Assembly: GCA_002336105.1 (NCBI GenBank)
Contig: DDEQ01000043.1
Location: forward strand, 76,524-140,523
Reading direction: 5' to 3'
Source: Chthonomonas sp. UBA1950
GTDB taxonomy: Bacteria; Armatimonadota; Fimbriimonadia; Fimbriimonadales; Fimbriimonadaceae
Length of the DNA stretch: 64,000 nt
In this document: piece after piece, positions 1-8,911 of the stretch
How the letters are laid out: each line of letters opens with the position of its first letter
How positions within the stretch are numbered: the first letter of the stretch is position 1
The notes under the pieces: model-generated
Told to the model about the DNA's origin: nothing
What the model saw: the letters and a program-made list of their open reading frames with translations, nothing else
Database searches by the model: none
Position numbers and translations under genes: made by a program

Positions 1-1473
1 CACGTCGACCACGGCAAGACCTCGCTACTTGACTACATCCGAAAGGCGAACGTTGCGGCCAAAGAACACGGCGGCATCACCCAACACATTGGTGCCTATC
101 AGGTTGAACTTCCAGAAGGAAAGATCACCTTCCTTGACACCCCCGGGCACGCGGCATTTACTAACATGCGTGCTCGTGGTGCTCAAGTCACTGATATCGC
201 AATCTTAGTCGTTGCCGCTGATGACGGCATCATGCCTCAGACGCGGGAAGCGATTCAACACATCCAGAACGCGAACGTTCCGATGATCGTTGCTATCAAC
301 AAGATCGACCGGCCAGACGCGAACCCAGACCGCGTGATGCAGCAGCTTCCTGAATACAACGTTATTCCCGAAGCGTATGGCGGTCAAACCATGACCCAAC
401 CGGTATCTGCGCACAGCGGCGAAGGCGTCAAGGATCTTCTTGAAGGCATTTTGCTTCAAGCAGAAGTGATGGAGTTGACCGCTGATCCTCGCGGGGCTCT
501 ATCTGGCGTCGTCATCGAAGCAAAGCTAGAGAAAGGCCGTGGTCCGGTAGCTACGATCCTTGTTCAAAACGGAACGTTGAAGATTGGTGATTCGATTGTG
601 GTCGGCAACACTTATGGCCGAATCAAGGCGATGACCGACTACCGAGGGGAAAGAATCAACGAGGCAGGTCCTTCAGTTCCTGTCGAGATTCTTGGTCTCA
701 GCGATGTTCCCGGTGCTGGTGACAAGGTTGAATATGCGGTTGACGAGCGAAGCGCACGAGAAGTTGCAGTCGGTCGCCAAGATGCCGAAAGACAGCGAAC
801 CATCGTCCAAAAGAGCCGTGGCATCACCCTACGCGACTTCCGAAACTTGATGCAAGAAGAAGGGCTGAAGCAGCTTAACCTCATCATCAAGGCTGACGTT
901 CAAGGTTCGGTTGAAGCAGTCAAAGGCATGCTTGAGAAGGTCAAGAATGAGGAAGTCGAAGCAAAGATCATCCTCAGCGGCGTCGGTGGAATCACCAAAG
1001 CCGATATCGACCTTGGTGCCGCATCTGAGTCGATTGTTGTCGGTTTTAACGTCCGTCCCGACGGCGAAGCAAAGAAGGAAGCCGAAAAGCGAAAGGTTGA
1101 AATTCGGACCTATACGATCATCTACGAACTGATCGAAGATATCGAAGCTGCCGCCAAAGGCATGTTGGAGCCGAAGTTCGAGGAGCAATATCTTGGAACT
1201 ATCGACATCCGTATTCGGTTCCAATTCTCTAAGAAAGGCATCATCGCTGGTTCCTACGTCACCGACGGAAAGGTCACTCGAAACGCTCAATGCCGTGTCA
1301 AACGAGGCAAAGAAATTGTCTACGAAGGCAAGGTTGCAACCCTGCGACATCTCAAGGACGACGTCCGAGAGGTCACGATGGGTATGGAGTGCGGTATCAC
1401 GTTCGATGACTGGACCGAGTTCCAGGAAGGCGATGTTGTTGAAGCCTATGAAATGGTTCAGATTAACGCCTAA
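1..1473 (+). CDS. infB: Translation initiation factor IF-2, 5' end cut by window
   Basis: IF-2 is the GTPase that delivers initiator tRNA to the 30S subunit and promotes subunit joining. The frame is open from base 1, so the N-terminal region and the first part of the GTPase domain lie outside the window. Visible GTPase motifs are HVDHGKT at the very start (G1), DTPGH (G3, near 139) and NKID (G4, near 298). The later beta-barrel and C-terminal domains, which bind fMet-tRNA, follow, with family-typical segments such as GVGGITKADIDLA-like text near 980 and GMECGI near 1383. The next gene starts inside its last 26 bases, so the two are probably cotranscribed. Identity is certain; only the true start is unseen. 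Confidence 0.97.
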   Translation, partial: HVDHGKTSLLDYIRKANVAAKEHGGITQHIGAYQVELPEGKITFLDTPGHAAFTNMRARGAQVTDIAILVVAADDGIMPQTREAIQHIQNANVPMIVAINKIDRPDANPDRVMQQLPEYNVIPEAYGGQTMTQPVSAHSGEGVKDLLEGILLQAEVMELTADPRGALSGVVIEAKLEKGRGPVATILVQNGTLKIGDSIVVGNTYGRIKAMTDYRGERINEAGPSVPVEILGLSDVPGAGDKVEYAVDERSAREVAVGRQDAERQRTIVQKSRGITLRDFRNLMQEEGLKQLNLIIKADVQGSVEAVKGMLEKVKNEEVEAKIILSGVGGITKADIDLGAASESIVVGFNVRPDGEAKKEAEKRKVEIRTYTIIYELIEDIEAAAKGMLEPKFEEQYLGTIDIRIRFQFSKKGIIAGSYVTDGKVTRNAQCRVKRGKEIVYEGKVATLRHLKDDVREVTMGMECGITFDDWTEFQEGDVVEAYEMVQINA

Positions 1474-2176
1474 ACAAGCTCTTGCTATCACTCTAGGAAT
1501 CCTTTGTACGAGCAGTTTTGCTCAGTCAAAGGATTCCTTTGACTATAAGGTCTCCAACCTCACGCTCCTGCAAGACAAGATCGTTCAAAAAGAGATCGGA
1601 GTCACGCAAACACAACGCGGCAAAATGAACGAAGCTGCAGGCGTTCATGCACAAAAGCTTAAAAGCTACATTGACCGTATGCGGGAAGCCAAGAAAGAAG
1701 CTCGGGTTACCGACCCAATTCCCATGAGCTACATGGAAGAGCTCAAGTCAAAGGTCATCTCGCAACTAAGCGCCTCCCAACTCAAAAGGCTTCGCGAACT
1801 CTCCCTTCAAGCGCTTGGGCCGAGTTCACTTTGCGATGAAACGGTGGCGACTAAAGTTAAGCTTTCGTCTACTCAGCTCAAAGCGGTCAGAGATATTTTT
1901 ACCAAGAGCCGAAAGGAGTATCTCGAAGTCGGTGCGAAAGCTGAGAAATCGGTCTTAGCACCCTACCAGGGCAAGAAACCAAAGGATAAAACCGAAGAAG
2001 CTAAATGGCAAAAGGCAATACAAGAAGGGCTTGCTGCCGCTCAGAAAAGGATCTCTCCGACCCTCGACAAGATCGGCACTCAGGCTGAAAGCAAGATGGT
2101 TAGCCAACTGACTCCGGCACAAAAGCAGACTTGGAATATTCTGCTTGGGAAGAAATTCAACTTTTCGGGCAAATAG
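1448..2176 (+). CDS. Secreted hypothetical protein with LTxxQ-like motif
   Basis: A 242-residue protein with a clear N-terminal signal peptide (MKWFRLTPKQ followed by a hydrophobic stretch ending near SFAQS). I chose ATG 1448 because it opens exactly at the signal peptide; an in-frame extension upstream would only read infB out of frame. The mature part is charged, probably helical, with motifs of the type LSASQLKRL, LSSTQLKAV and a C-terminal LTPAQKQTW..LLGKKF. Such repeats resemble the LTxxQ motif of periplasmic Spy/CpxP-like proteins, but I do not claim the family. It overlaps infB by 26 bases and is a diverged paralogue of the next gene (shared order: LLxDxxIxxEI start, middle xLxxxQ block, LTxxQ ending). 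Function unknown. Confidence 0.8.
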   Translation: MKWFRLTPKQALAITLGILCTSSFAQSKDSFDYKVSNLTLLQDKIVQKEIGVTQTQRGKMNEAAGVHAQKLKSYIDRMREAKKEARVTDPIPMSYMEELKSKVISQLSASQLKRLRELSLQALGPSSLCDETVATKVKLSSTQLKAVRDIFTKSRKEYLEVGAKAEKSVLAPYQGKKPKDKTEEAKWQKAIQEGLAAAQKRISPTLDKIGTQAESKMVSQLTPAQKQTWNILLGKKFNFSGK

Positions 2177-2220
2177 TAGCAAACCGGCTCTGTCCTACAA
2201 GACGTCAAATCAATACAACG

Positions 2221-2898
2221 ATGAACAGGTTCTACTTCTTCGTATTTCTGCTGTCGATGGCCTTTCTGGCACTAACTCCTTCCGCTCAAGCGCAGAGTAG
2301 CCTGACAGTTCGAGAATCTTCAGCATTTCTTTTGACCGATCAGAAGATCCGGCAGGAAATCAAGCTGAGCGGATCGCAGGCGACAAGGGTTGACAATGCG
2401 TTCACTGAATATGGAAAAGCCCAGAATTCGAACCTGAATCAGCCTATAAGCCAGAAGGCGATCGATCAGCGAGAGAGAACATTTGCACTCAAGGTTCTTT
2501 CGTTACTCGATGTCTCACAACAATCGCGCGTTACCCAAATCTCGCTACAAGAAGCCGGGTTGGCTGGCGTAATCGACCCTGAAGTAAAATCTAAGCTCGG
2601 CCTGAACTCACAACAGGTCAAGAGCATCAAGACTGTTCTCAATAAGCTCGACGCTAAAGACCAAGCGCTCGAGGAGATGGTGACTCAGAAGCTACTTCAA
2701 ATTCCTGAACCCAAATCCCCTCAGGCGAAGAAGGCATTCGATGCGAAACGCAACAAGCTTTACGACTCATTTGATCCTGAGAGAAGAAAGCTAGCGAAAG
2801 AGCGCAAAGATCAAGAACAGAAAGCCTTGAGCATCCTAACCGACTCGCAGCAAGCAGAGTATCAGCGAATGCTTGGTACTCCCTTCACAAAAGCATAA
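2221..2898 (+). CDS. Secreted hypothetical protein, paralogue of preceding gene
   Basis: A 225-residue protein with signal peptide MNRFYFFVFLLSMAFLAL ending near AQAQS. ATG 2221 is chosen because it begins the signal peptide; a longer in-frame reading from 2131 would overlap the previous gene. The mature protein begins LTVRESSAFLLTDQKIRQEI, which matches the position and pattern of LLQDKIVQKEI in the preceding gene, and ends LTDSQQAEYQRMLGTPF, matching LTPAQKQTWNILLGKKF. The two therefore form a tandem duplicated pair of secreted helical proteins. Likely periplasmic; no catalytic motif seen. A short gap of 44 bases separates it from its partner, consistent with one transcript. Confidence 0.8.
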   Translation: MNRFYFFVFLLSMAFLALTPSAQAQSSLTVRESSAFLLTDQKIRQEIKLSGSQATRVDNAFTEYGKAQNSNLNQPISQKAIDQRERTFALKVLSLLDVSQQSRVTQISLQEAGLAGVIDPEVKSKLGLNSQQVKSIKTVLNKLDAKDQALEEMVTQKLLQIPEPKSPQAKKAFDAKRNKLYDSFDPERRKLAKERKDQEQKALSILTDSQQAEYQRMLGTPFTKA

Positions 2899-2901
2899 TC
2901 G

Positions 2902-2922
2902 CATGGGCTAACATAGCCCATG
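2902..2922. promoter_or_regulatory. Perfect palindrome covering the M61 peptidase start codon
   Basis: CATGGGCTA, a three-base loop ACA, then TAGCCCATG: a perfect 9-bp inverted repeat. The right arm ends in the ATG of the next gene (2920). It contains TAACAT at 2909-2914, five bases before the ATG, which could be a -10 element of a leaderless promoter. It could be an operator, a terminator without a T tract for the upstream pair, or an RNA hairpin limiting initiation. Confidence 0.5.
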
Positions 2923-4647
2923 CGATTTTCGGTTGCTGCACTACTTCTCGCCCCTGCTCTCTCCTTGGGTGAAGTTGTCTATACCGTTACGCCAGACGCC
3001 AACGCCGGCGAACTAAGCGTACAGATGGAGTTTCCCGTCGTAGGTGTCGAATCAAGACTTCACATGCCTAACTGGGCTCCGGGCTCTTATCGCTTGGTAG
3101 ATAACGGTGCTAAACTCAAAGACTTTCACGCTTTTGATGCGACAGGCAAAGAAGTTCCTTTCATCCAGGAGGATGTTTCCACTTGGCGAGTGCCTGGGAT
3201 GAACGGCGGCAAGTTGAAGGTGACGTATCGTCTGCCTTCTGCCCTCACAGACGGTGTTATGCATTACGCCGGCCCCGCAACCTATCTTTATCTTGAGGGA
3301 CGCACTCAGGAGCCAAGCCGATTGTTGGTCAACCTTCCCAAGGACTGGAAAATCGCAGTCGGCCTCGACAAGTCAAAGCACGGGTATCCCGCGCCAAACT
3401 ACGATGTACTCGCCGATAACCCCGTGAGCCTTGGCGCATTCATGGAGGACAAATACAAAGTCGCTGGCAAGGAATACACCATCGCCATGCGTGGAGCATC
3501 GAAATCACTTGTGAACCGTGCGTATCTGACCAAAGCGTGCAAGTTCGTCAGTGAGATGGAGTCTGATTTCTTTGGCGGATCCCCGTACAGCAAGTATGTC
3601 TGGCACTTCAACGTCTACAACGGTCAAGACGGAGCTGGTGGTCTCGAACACCTCAGCAGCACTCAGATTCAGCTTTCATCTGGGGTCGGACCAGGAGCAG
3701 TGGGTGTACTTGCGCATGAATTCTTCCACCTCTGGAATGTCAAACGAATTCGATCCAAGGTTCTTGGTCCGTTTGATTACACAAAGCTCCCAGAGACCGG
3801 TGCCCTGTGGTGGCTAGAAGGCGTCACCGACTACTATGCCCACTCGCTACTTCGAAGGTATTCATGGAGCGACGACAAAACATTTTACGGAAACGTGGTT
3901 CGCAATCTTCGTGGACAACGATCACGACAGGCTCGTCTGGAAGTCGGGCCGTACGAGGCTAGTCTTCGAGTAAAAGAAGCGGCGAACGGTCGAGGCAACA
4001 GCGATGGCTATAAGGTTAGCTACTACAACACGGGATTTCTGTGTGGTCTTGCCTTAGACATCGAGATTCTGAGCCAAACCAAAGGCCAGCGTTCGCTCGA
4101 TGATGTCGAAAAAGCGCTTTGGAAAGAGTGTCGAAACAACCAACCTGGATTCGAGGAAGGCGAGATTCGCAAGTTGTTGGTCAAGTTCGGCGGAAACGAG
4201 GTGGGGGCCATGTACGACACGATCGTCATGAAAGGAGGCGAACTCCCCATCGAAGCACAACTCGCGAAGCTGGGTCTCGAAATTGCCACAACGAACGAAA
4301 CCGTGATGAGCCTAGGATTCACGGCTCGAAGGGCTCCGAATGGCAGCATCCGAGTTCGCTTAGCAAGTGACGGATCGCCCATTCAAGAAGGTGACAGCAT
4401 CCAGTCCATAGGCAAAACAAGCTTTGAAAAGCCTACAGACGACGGCGAAAAGGTGCTACTAGCCACCATCAACGGGTTCAAGTCAGGAGAAAACGTAGAA
4501 GTCAAAGTTTTGCGGGACGGCAAACCGGTGACAGTTTCGGTTACCGCAAAAGCCATCGAACGTCCATTGCAAACCATTCTTGAAAAGTCTGATGCAACCT
4601 CTGCGCAAAAATTGCTTCGGACGAAGTGGCTTGCCAAGAGACGCTAA
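2920..4647 (+). CDS. M61 family metallopeptidase with C-terminal PDZ domain
   Basis: A 575-residue exported protein of the M61 (glycyl aminopeptidase-like) family. A short signal peptide (MRFSVAALLLAPALSLG) is followed by the N-terminal beta domain typical of M61. The zinc site is HEFFHLWN at residues 266-273 with the downstream glutamate in WWLEGVTDYY at about residue 300. A PDZ-like domain occupies roughly residues 450-545 (ending in GFKSGENVEVKVLRDG), as is usual for bacterial M61 enzymes. No Shine-Dalgarno precedes the ATG, which lies inside a perfect palindrome. It is convergent with dnaE. It probably acts in the periplasm on peptides; the substrate is unknown. Confidence 0.9.
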   Translation: MRFSVAALLLAPALSLGEVVYTVTPDANAGELSVQMEFPVVGVESRLHMPNWAPGSYRLVDNGAKLKDFHAFDATGKEVPFIQEDVSTWRVPGMNGGKLKVTYRLPSALTDGVMHYAGPATYLYLEGRTQEPSRLLVNLPKDWKIAVGLDKSKHGYPAPNYDVLADNPVSLGAFMEDKYKVAGKEYTIAMRGASKSLVNRAYLTKACKFVSEMESDFFGGSPYSKYVWHFNVYNGQDGAGGLEHLSSTQIQLSSGVGPGAVGVLAHEFFHLWNVKRIRSKVLGPFDYTKLPETGALWWLEGVTDYYAHSLLRRYSWSDDKTFYGNVVRNLRGQRSRQARLEVGPYEASLRVKEAANGRGNSDGYKVSYYNTGFLCGLALDIEILSQTKGQRSLDDVEKALWKECRNNQPGFEEGEIRKLLVKFGGNEVGAMYDTIVMKGGELPIEAQLAKLGLEIATTNETVMSLGFTARRAPNGSIRVRLASDGSPIQEGDSIQSIGKTSFEKPTDDGEKVLLATINGFKSGENVEVKVLRDGKPVTVSVTAKAIERPLQTILEKSDATSAQKLLRTKWLAKRR

Positions 4648-4653
4648 AGGGGA

Positions 4654-4686
4654 GCAATGTGTGATCTTAAAGAGATCACACATTGC
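4654..4686. terminator. Bidirectional hairpin between M61 gene and dnaE
   Basis: A perfect 14-bp stem (GCAATGTGTGATCT and its complement) with loop TAAAG lies seven bases after the M61 stop and 13 bases beyond the dnaE stop. Neither side has a T tract, so it may act as a processing or blocking structure, perhaps with Rho, rather than as a classical intrinsic terminator. Confidence 0.65.
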
Positions 4687-4699
4687 ACAGCTGAACCGT

Positions 4700-7600
4700 C
4701 TAGTTTGAAATAACTTCAACTTCGCCGCGAACCATGCACTGCTTAGCCGCAGAAACAAAGACTTGGCTCGGGTTCACGTGGTTTGGTAAATAGATGGGGA
4801 GGTGGGTGTCTTCAGGGGTAATTTGGATGCACACCTCATAGTCTCCGGGGAACTCTTCAACAACTTTTCGCAAATCGCGAATCTGCTTCTCGGTTGCCTT
4901 TGCCAGCGTGATCTTCACGATACCGAGCGCATTCGAACCGTCGTTCATCCCAAGATCAAGCCTCTCTTCGATGGGCTTAACGTCTTCGATTCGAATTTCT
5001 ACGCTCTTTTCACCGCGTAGTTCGCGGTGCATGATGTAACCGGTCAACTGAACAACCGTATCTTTTACGATCATTTCGCGGAGCTTTTCAAAGGTAGCTG
5101 GGAAAGCGATTCCACCGATCTGCCCCGTGAAATCCTCCAAAACGATGGTTGACATCTTCTTCCCTTCGCTCTTTGTCACGATGGTTCGTGTCTTGGCAAT
5201 GACGCCAGCCATCTTAACGAAGGCGTTATCGTCTTGCTCCAGAGCGAGTTGAACAGTATGGGTGGCGTATTGAGAAATGACTCGCTCGTGCCCACGAAGC
5301 GGGTGGTCTGAAACATAGATTCCCATGACCTCCTTTTCCATTGCGAGATTCTCGCTACGTCCAGCTGGTTCACCATGATACATCAGCACCGGATAGGATT
5401 GACTAGTGGTACTGCTTCCGTCGCCGAAGAGGTCCGCCTGCCCCGCTAATTTCATCCGGTATTGCTGGTCAGCAAACTGAAGAGCACCATCTGAACAAGC
5501 AAGCAACTTCTTTCGGTCAGATTCGATTGCGTCGAATGCACCAGCGCGAATGAGGGCTTCCAAGGCCGTTCGGTTGAGTCCAAAAGGCTTAGTTCTTTCA
5601 CAAAACTCAAACAAGTGAACGTAGGGACCGTTTTCCTCACGCTCGGAGATGATGCCCTCAACGATTCCCTCACCAACGCCTTTAATCGCCAAGAGTCCAA
5701 ATCGAATCGAGGCACCGAATGCGGGCATCTCCTTCTTTTTCGTCGCAGCATGCCCGTTCAAAACGGTAAGGTCGTCACGCTCAATATGGAAGTCACGCAT
5801 CGAACGGTTGACATCCGGCTGCAGAACGGCAATCTTCTGCCTTCGGCACTCTTCAATCGCTGTTGTAACTCGGTCTTCCTTCGACAGATAAACGCTTAAG
5901 AGCGCAGCCATGTACTCAACCGGGTAATTCGCCTTGAGATATGCCGTCTGGTAAGCAAGCAACGAATAGCAAACCGCATGCGCCTTGTTGAACGCATATC
6001 CTGCGAAGGGCAAGAGCAGTTCCCAAACCTTTTCCGCATCTTCGGCAGCAATCCCATGGGCATGAGTGCCATCCATGAACTCAACTTTCATGGAGTCCAT
6101 GGCCTTCACATCCTTCTTACCCATCGCACGACGAAGAACGTCTGCTTTACCAAGGGTGAAGCCTGCAATCGCCTGAACGACCTGCATAACCTGGTCTTGG
6201 TAAACGATGATTCCGTAGGTTTCCTCAAGGATCGGACGCATCCGATCATCGATGTAAACAGCTTTCTTTCTTCCGTATTTTGTGTCGATGTAGGTTGGAA
6301 TGTGCTCCATCGGGCCAGGCCGATAGAGCGCAATCATAGCTGCCAATTCACGGACGTTGCCTGGCTTGAGTTGCATGACCCAACGAGTCATGCCGCCGCC
6401 TTCAAGCTGGAACACGCCTGTCGTTTCCCCACGACCTAGCATGTCGTACGTCTTGGTGTCATCCAGCGGGATATCTTGAGTATTGAAATTCGGAACACCA
6501 GCCGCTTTGATGTTATCAACGCACCGAGCCAAAACGGTAAGGTTAGACAACCCGAGGAAGTCCATTTTAAGCATTCCGATCTTTTCGAGAATGCCCATCT
6601 CAAACGCGGTTACGGCTTGGCCATCATTGCCCCGGTAGAGCGGAATGTAATCGACCAGAGGGTCTTTTGAGATAACTACTCCGGCAGCGTGGACACCACT
6701 GTTTCGCGCCATGCCTTCCACGGTTCTCGCTGTCTCGTAAAGCTCTCTTGAACGTGCATCCCCGTCGATCATTTCGCGAAACTCAGCAACTTCCTTATAC
6801 GCTCGACTAAGTGACCAACCCGGAAGCGATGGAATCGCTTTGGTCAGGCGGTCGGTTTCTTGCGGGGTGTAACCCATCACGCGACCAGAATCTTTGATCG
6901 CTGCTTTTGCACCAAGAGTTCCGAAAGTGATGATTTGAGCAACGCGGTCTTTTCCGAACCGCTCAGTGACGTAGTGGATGATCTCTTCGCGCCTAGCGTC
7001 TTCAAAGTCCATGTCAACGTCAGGCATCGAAATACGTTCAGGATTTAAGAATCGCTCGAACGTGAGACCGTACAAAACCGGATCGACATCTGTGATGCCA
7101 ATACAGAATGAAACCAATGAGCCAGCCGCAGAACCACGTACTCCGAAGTAAATACCTCTCTCGCGAGTCGCTTTGGCAAATTCACGAACGAGCAAGAAGT
7201 AGTCACCAAACCCGGTCTTTTTGATGACGTCCAACTCATATTCGAGTCTCCCAAGGCAAAGCTCTGGTTCCTTGGTTCGCTCCAACCCTTTCATCGCGAG
7301 ATCGCGTAGAAAGTCAAAGTTATCCATTCCCTCAGGCACTTCGGGTTGAGGCATCGGTGCCCTCTGTTTTTCAAGTTCAACGTTGCACATCTCAGCGATG
7401 CGCATCGTGTTCTCAAGCGCTTCAGGATATTCGCGGAAGATGTCCCCCATCTCCTGCTTGCTCTTGAGATAGAACTCATCCGTTGAGAATTTGAATCGGT
7501 TTTCGTCTGCGACGAGCGCACCCGTTTGAATGCAAAGGAGAACATCGTGCGGCTTAGCGTCTGGCTTGCACAGATAGTGCGCGTCATTCGTTGCCACTAG

Positions 7601-8203
7601 CGGAAGCTTTAGCTCTTTCGCGATGCGAACCAGCGGTTCAAGGATCATCCGTTGCTCAGGCAAACCATGATCCTGCAGTTCGATGAAGTAGTTCCCTTCT
7701 CCATACATCTCGGCGTACATTCCGGCAATGTACTGAGCGCGGTCGTAGTTCCCTTTAAGCAGTTCTTGGCAGACTTCCGAACCAAGGCAGGCAGATGTCG
7801 CGATGACACCCTTGCTATGCTCTCGCAGGATGTCGTGATCGACACGCGGCTTGTAGTAATAACCTTCTAGAGCAGCTATCGAACTGAGTTTACAAAGGTT
7901 TCGATACCCTTCCAGATCCTTCGCCAAAAGGAGCATGTGATAGGCGTTTTTCTCGCCGTCACCCTTCTTTTGGTCGATTCCCTGAGGGGCAACATAAGCT
8001 TCGACGCCAAGCAGGGGCTTGATCCCCGCCTTCTTGGCCTCCATGTAAAACTCCATGATGCCAAACATGACGCCATGATCGGAGATAGCCAACGCCTCCA
8101 TCTCCATGAGCTTCGCTTGCTTGACCATATCGCTGATTCGGTTCGCACCATCGAGGAGCGAATACTCAGTGTGGTTATGGATGTGGCAGAACGATTTGCA
8201 CAT
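4700..8203 (-). CDS. dnaE: DNA polymerase III alpha subunit
   Basis: The replicative polymerase catalytic subunit, 1167 residues, normal length for DnaE1. It begins with a PHP domain (HIHNHTEYSLLDG, then SDHGVMFG, then NDAHYL) whose histidine and aspartate ligands look intact, so the PHP phosphoesterase or proofreading site could be active. The polymerase active site carries PDVDMDFED near residue 400. Further on are the fingers and the helix-hairpin-helix region (AIKGVGEGIVEGI) and a C-terminal OB fold around VKMAGVIAKTRTIV. ATG 8203 is supported by GAGGTGA about nine bases upstream. It stands alone, divergent from the HAD phosphatase gene and convergent with the M61 gene. Confidence 0.97.
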   Translation of the reverse strand: MCKSFCHIHNHTEYSLLDGANRISDMVKQAKLMEMEALAISDHGVMFGIMEFYMEAKKAGIKPLLGVEAYVAPQGIDQKKGDGEKNAYHMLLLAKDLEGYRNLCKLSSIAALEGYYYKPRVDHDILREHSKGVIATSACLGSEVCQELLKGNYDRAQYIAGMYAEMYGEGNYFIELQDHGLPEQRMILEPLVRIAKELKLPLVATNDAHYLCKPDAKPHDVLLCIQTGALVADENRFKFSTDEFYLKSKQEMGDIFREYPEALENTMRIAEMCNVELEKQRAPMPQPEVPEGMDNFDFLRDLAMKGLERTKEPELCLGRLEYELDVIKKTGFGDYFLLVREFAKATRERGIYFGVRGSAAGSLVSFCIGITDVDPVLYGLTFERFLNPERISMPDVDMDFEDARREEIIHYVTERFGKDRVAQIITFGTLGAKAAIKDSGRVMGYTPQETDRLTKAIPSLPGWSLSRAYKEVAEFREMIDGDARSRELYETARTVEGMARNSGVHAAGVVISKDPLVDYIPLYRGNDGQAVTAFEMGILEKIGMLKMDFLGLSNLTVLARCVDNIKAAGVPNFNTQDIPLDDTKTYDMLGRGETTGVFQLEGGGMTRWVMQLKPGNVRELAAMIALYRPGPMEHIPTYIDTKYGRKKAVYIDDRMRPILEETYGIIVYQDQVMQVVQAIAGFTLGKADVLRRAMGKKDVKAMDSMKVEFMDGTHAHGIAAEDAEKVWELLLPFAGYAFNKAHAVCYSLLAYQTAYLKANYPVEYMAALLSVYLSKEDRVTTAIEECRRQKIAVLQPDVNRSMRDFHIERDDLTVLNGHAATKKKEMPAFGASIRFGLLAIKGVGEGIVEGIISEREENGPYVHLFEFCERTKPFGLNRTALEALIRAGAFDAIESDRKKLLACSDGALQFADQQYRMKLAGQADLFGDGSSTTSQSYPVLMYHGEPAGRSENLAMEKEVMGIYVSDHPLRGHERVISQYATHTVQLALEQDDNAFVKMAGVIAKTRTIVTKSEGKKMSTIVLEDFTGQIGGIAFPATFEKLREMIVKDTVVQLTGYIMHRELRGEKSVEIRIEDVKPIEERLDLGMNDGSNALGIVKITLAKATEKQIRDLRKVVEEFPGDYEVCIQITPEDTHLPIYLPNHVNPSQVFVSAAKQCMVRGEVEVISN

Positions 8204-8350
8204 ACGAGCGAATCACCTCATTCTCAGAGGCGGTAAATCCAATTGGGATGCCTATATTGTGACGGTTCAGACCGCCTTCTAGCCGCATGTTTTCATCCGA
8301 TGTGTTGATATTGCATAACCGCTTCCGGCGATACGCCACAATGAAACGAC

Positions 8351-8902
8351 ATGGCATCGAAGGTTGCACTATTCGTAGATAGAGACGGTGTTTTGATTGA
8401 GGACCGAGTTGACTATGCCCGCACATGGGACGATGTAGTTATCTTGGAACCAGCGATTGAAGCCCTTCGACTCGCAACCGAAGCAGGGCTCCCGATTATT
8501 GTCATCACCAACCAGTCCTCGGTAGGCAAAGGCATTCTAACCCTAGAGCAGGTTACGACGCTCAACGACGAAATCCTGAATTATTTCCGCGATCGAGGGG
8601 CAAAGATAGTCGATGCGTTTATGTGTCCGCACGCACCTAACGACGGGTGTGCCTGCAGAAAACCTAAGCCAGGGATGCTCATTGATGCAGCGGAGAAGCA
8701 CGAAATTGATCTCGCGAAAAGCTTCTTCATTGGCGACGCACGACGAGACATGGAAGCAGCTACTGCCGCTGGCACGCAGGGGCTCTTTGTCCAAACGGGC
8801 CAAGGCCCCCAGCATTTCGCGAAGATGACGGATGATGAGAAAGCAAACTGGCCCGCTTTCGATAACATTCTCAGCGTGGTCCAGTTTGTTCTAGCTCGAT
8901 AA
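8351..8902 (+). CDS. HAD hydrolase, D,D-heptose 1,7-bisphosphate phosphatase family
   Basis: A 183-residue histidinol-phosphatase/GmhB-type HAD enzyme. Motif I is VDRDGVL with the nucleophile D10 and general acid D12, motif II is ITNQS, and the C-terminal metal motif is GDARRDM. A zinc-binding loop CPHAPNDGCACRKPKPG is characteristic of the GmhB/HisB-N group. In this group substrates are heptose bisphosphates (lipopolysaccharide or S-layer glycan precursors) or histidinol phosphate; without heptose genes beside it the substrate is open. It starts 147 bases from the divergent dnaE start and no good Shine-Dalgarno is seen. It is convergent with the DUF4139 gene, only nine bases away. Confidence 0.88.
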   Translation: MASKVALFVDRDGVLIEDRVDYARTWDDVVILEPAIEALRLATEAGLPIIVITNQSSVGKGILTLEQVTTLNDEILNYFRDRGAKIVDAFMCPHAPNDGCACRKPKPGMLIDAAEKHEIDLAKSFFIGDARRDMEAATAAGTQGLFVQTGQGPQHFAKMTDDEKANWPAFDNILSVVQFVLAR

Positions 8903-8911
8903 GCTACAGCC

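Noticed and set aside
829..1491. 220-codon open frame on the minus strand across infB
   Set aside because: It lies antisense to a certain gene and its translation mirrors infB codon structure; no ribosome site or family similarity.
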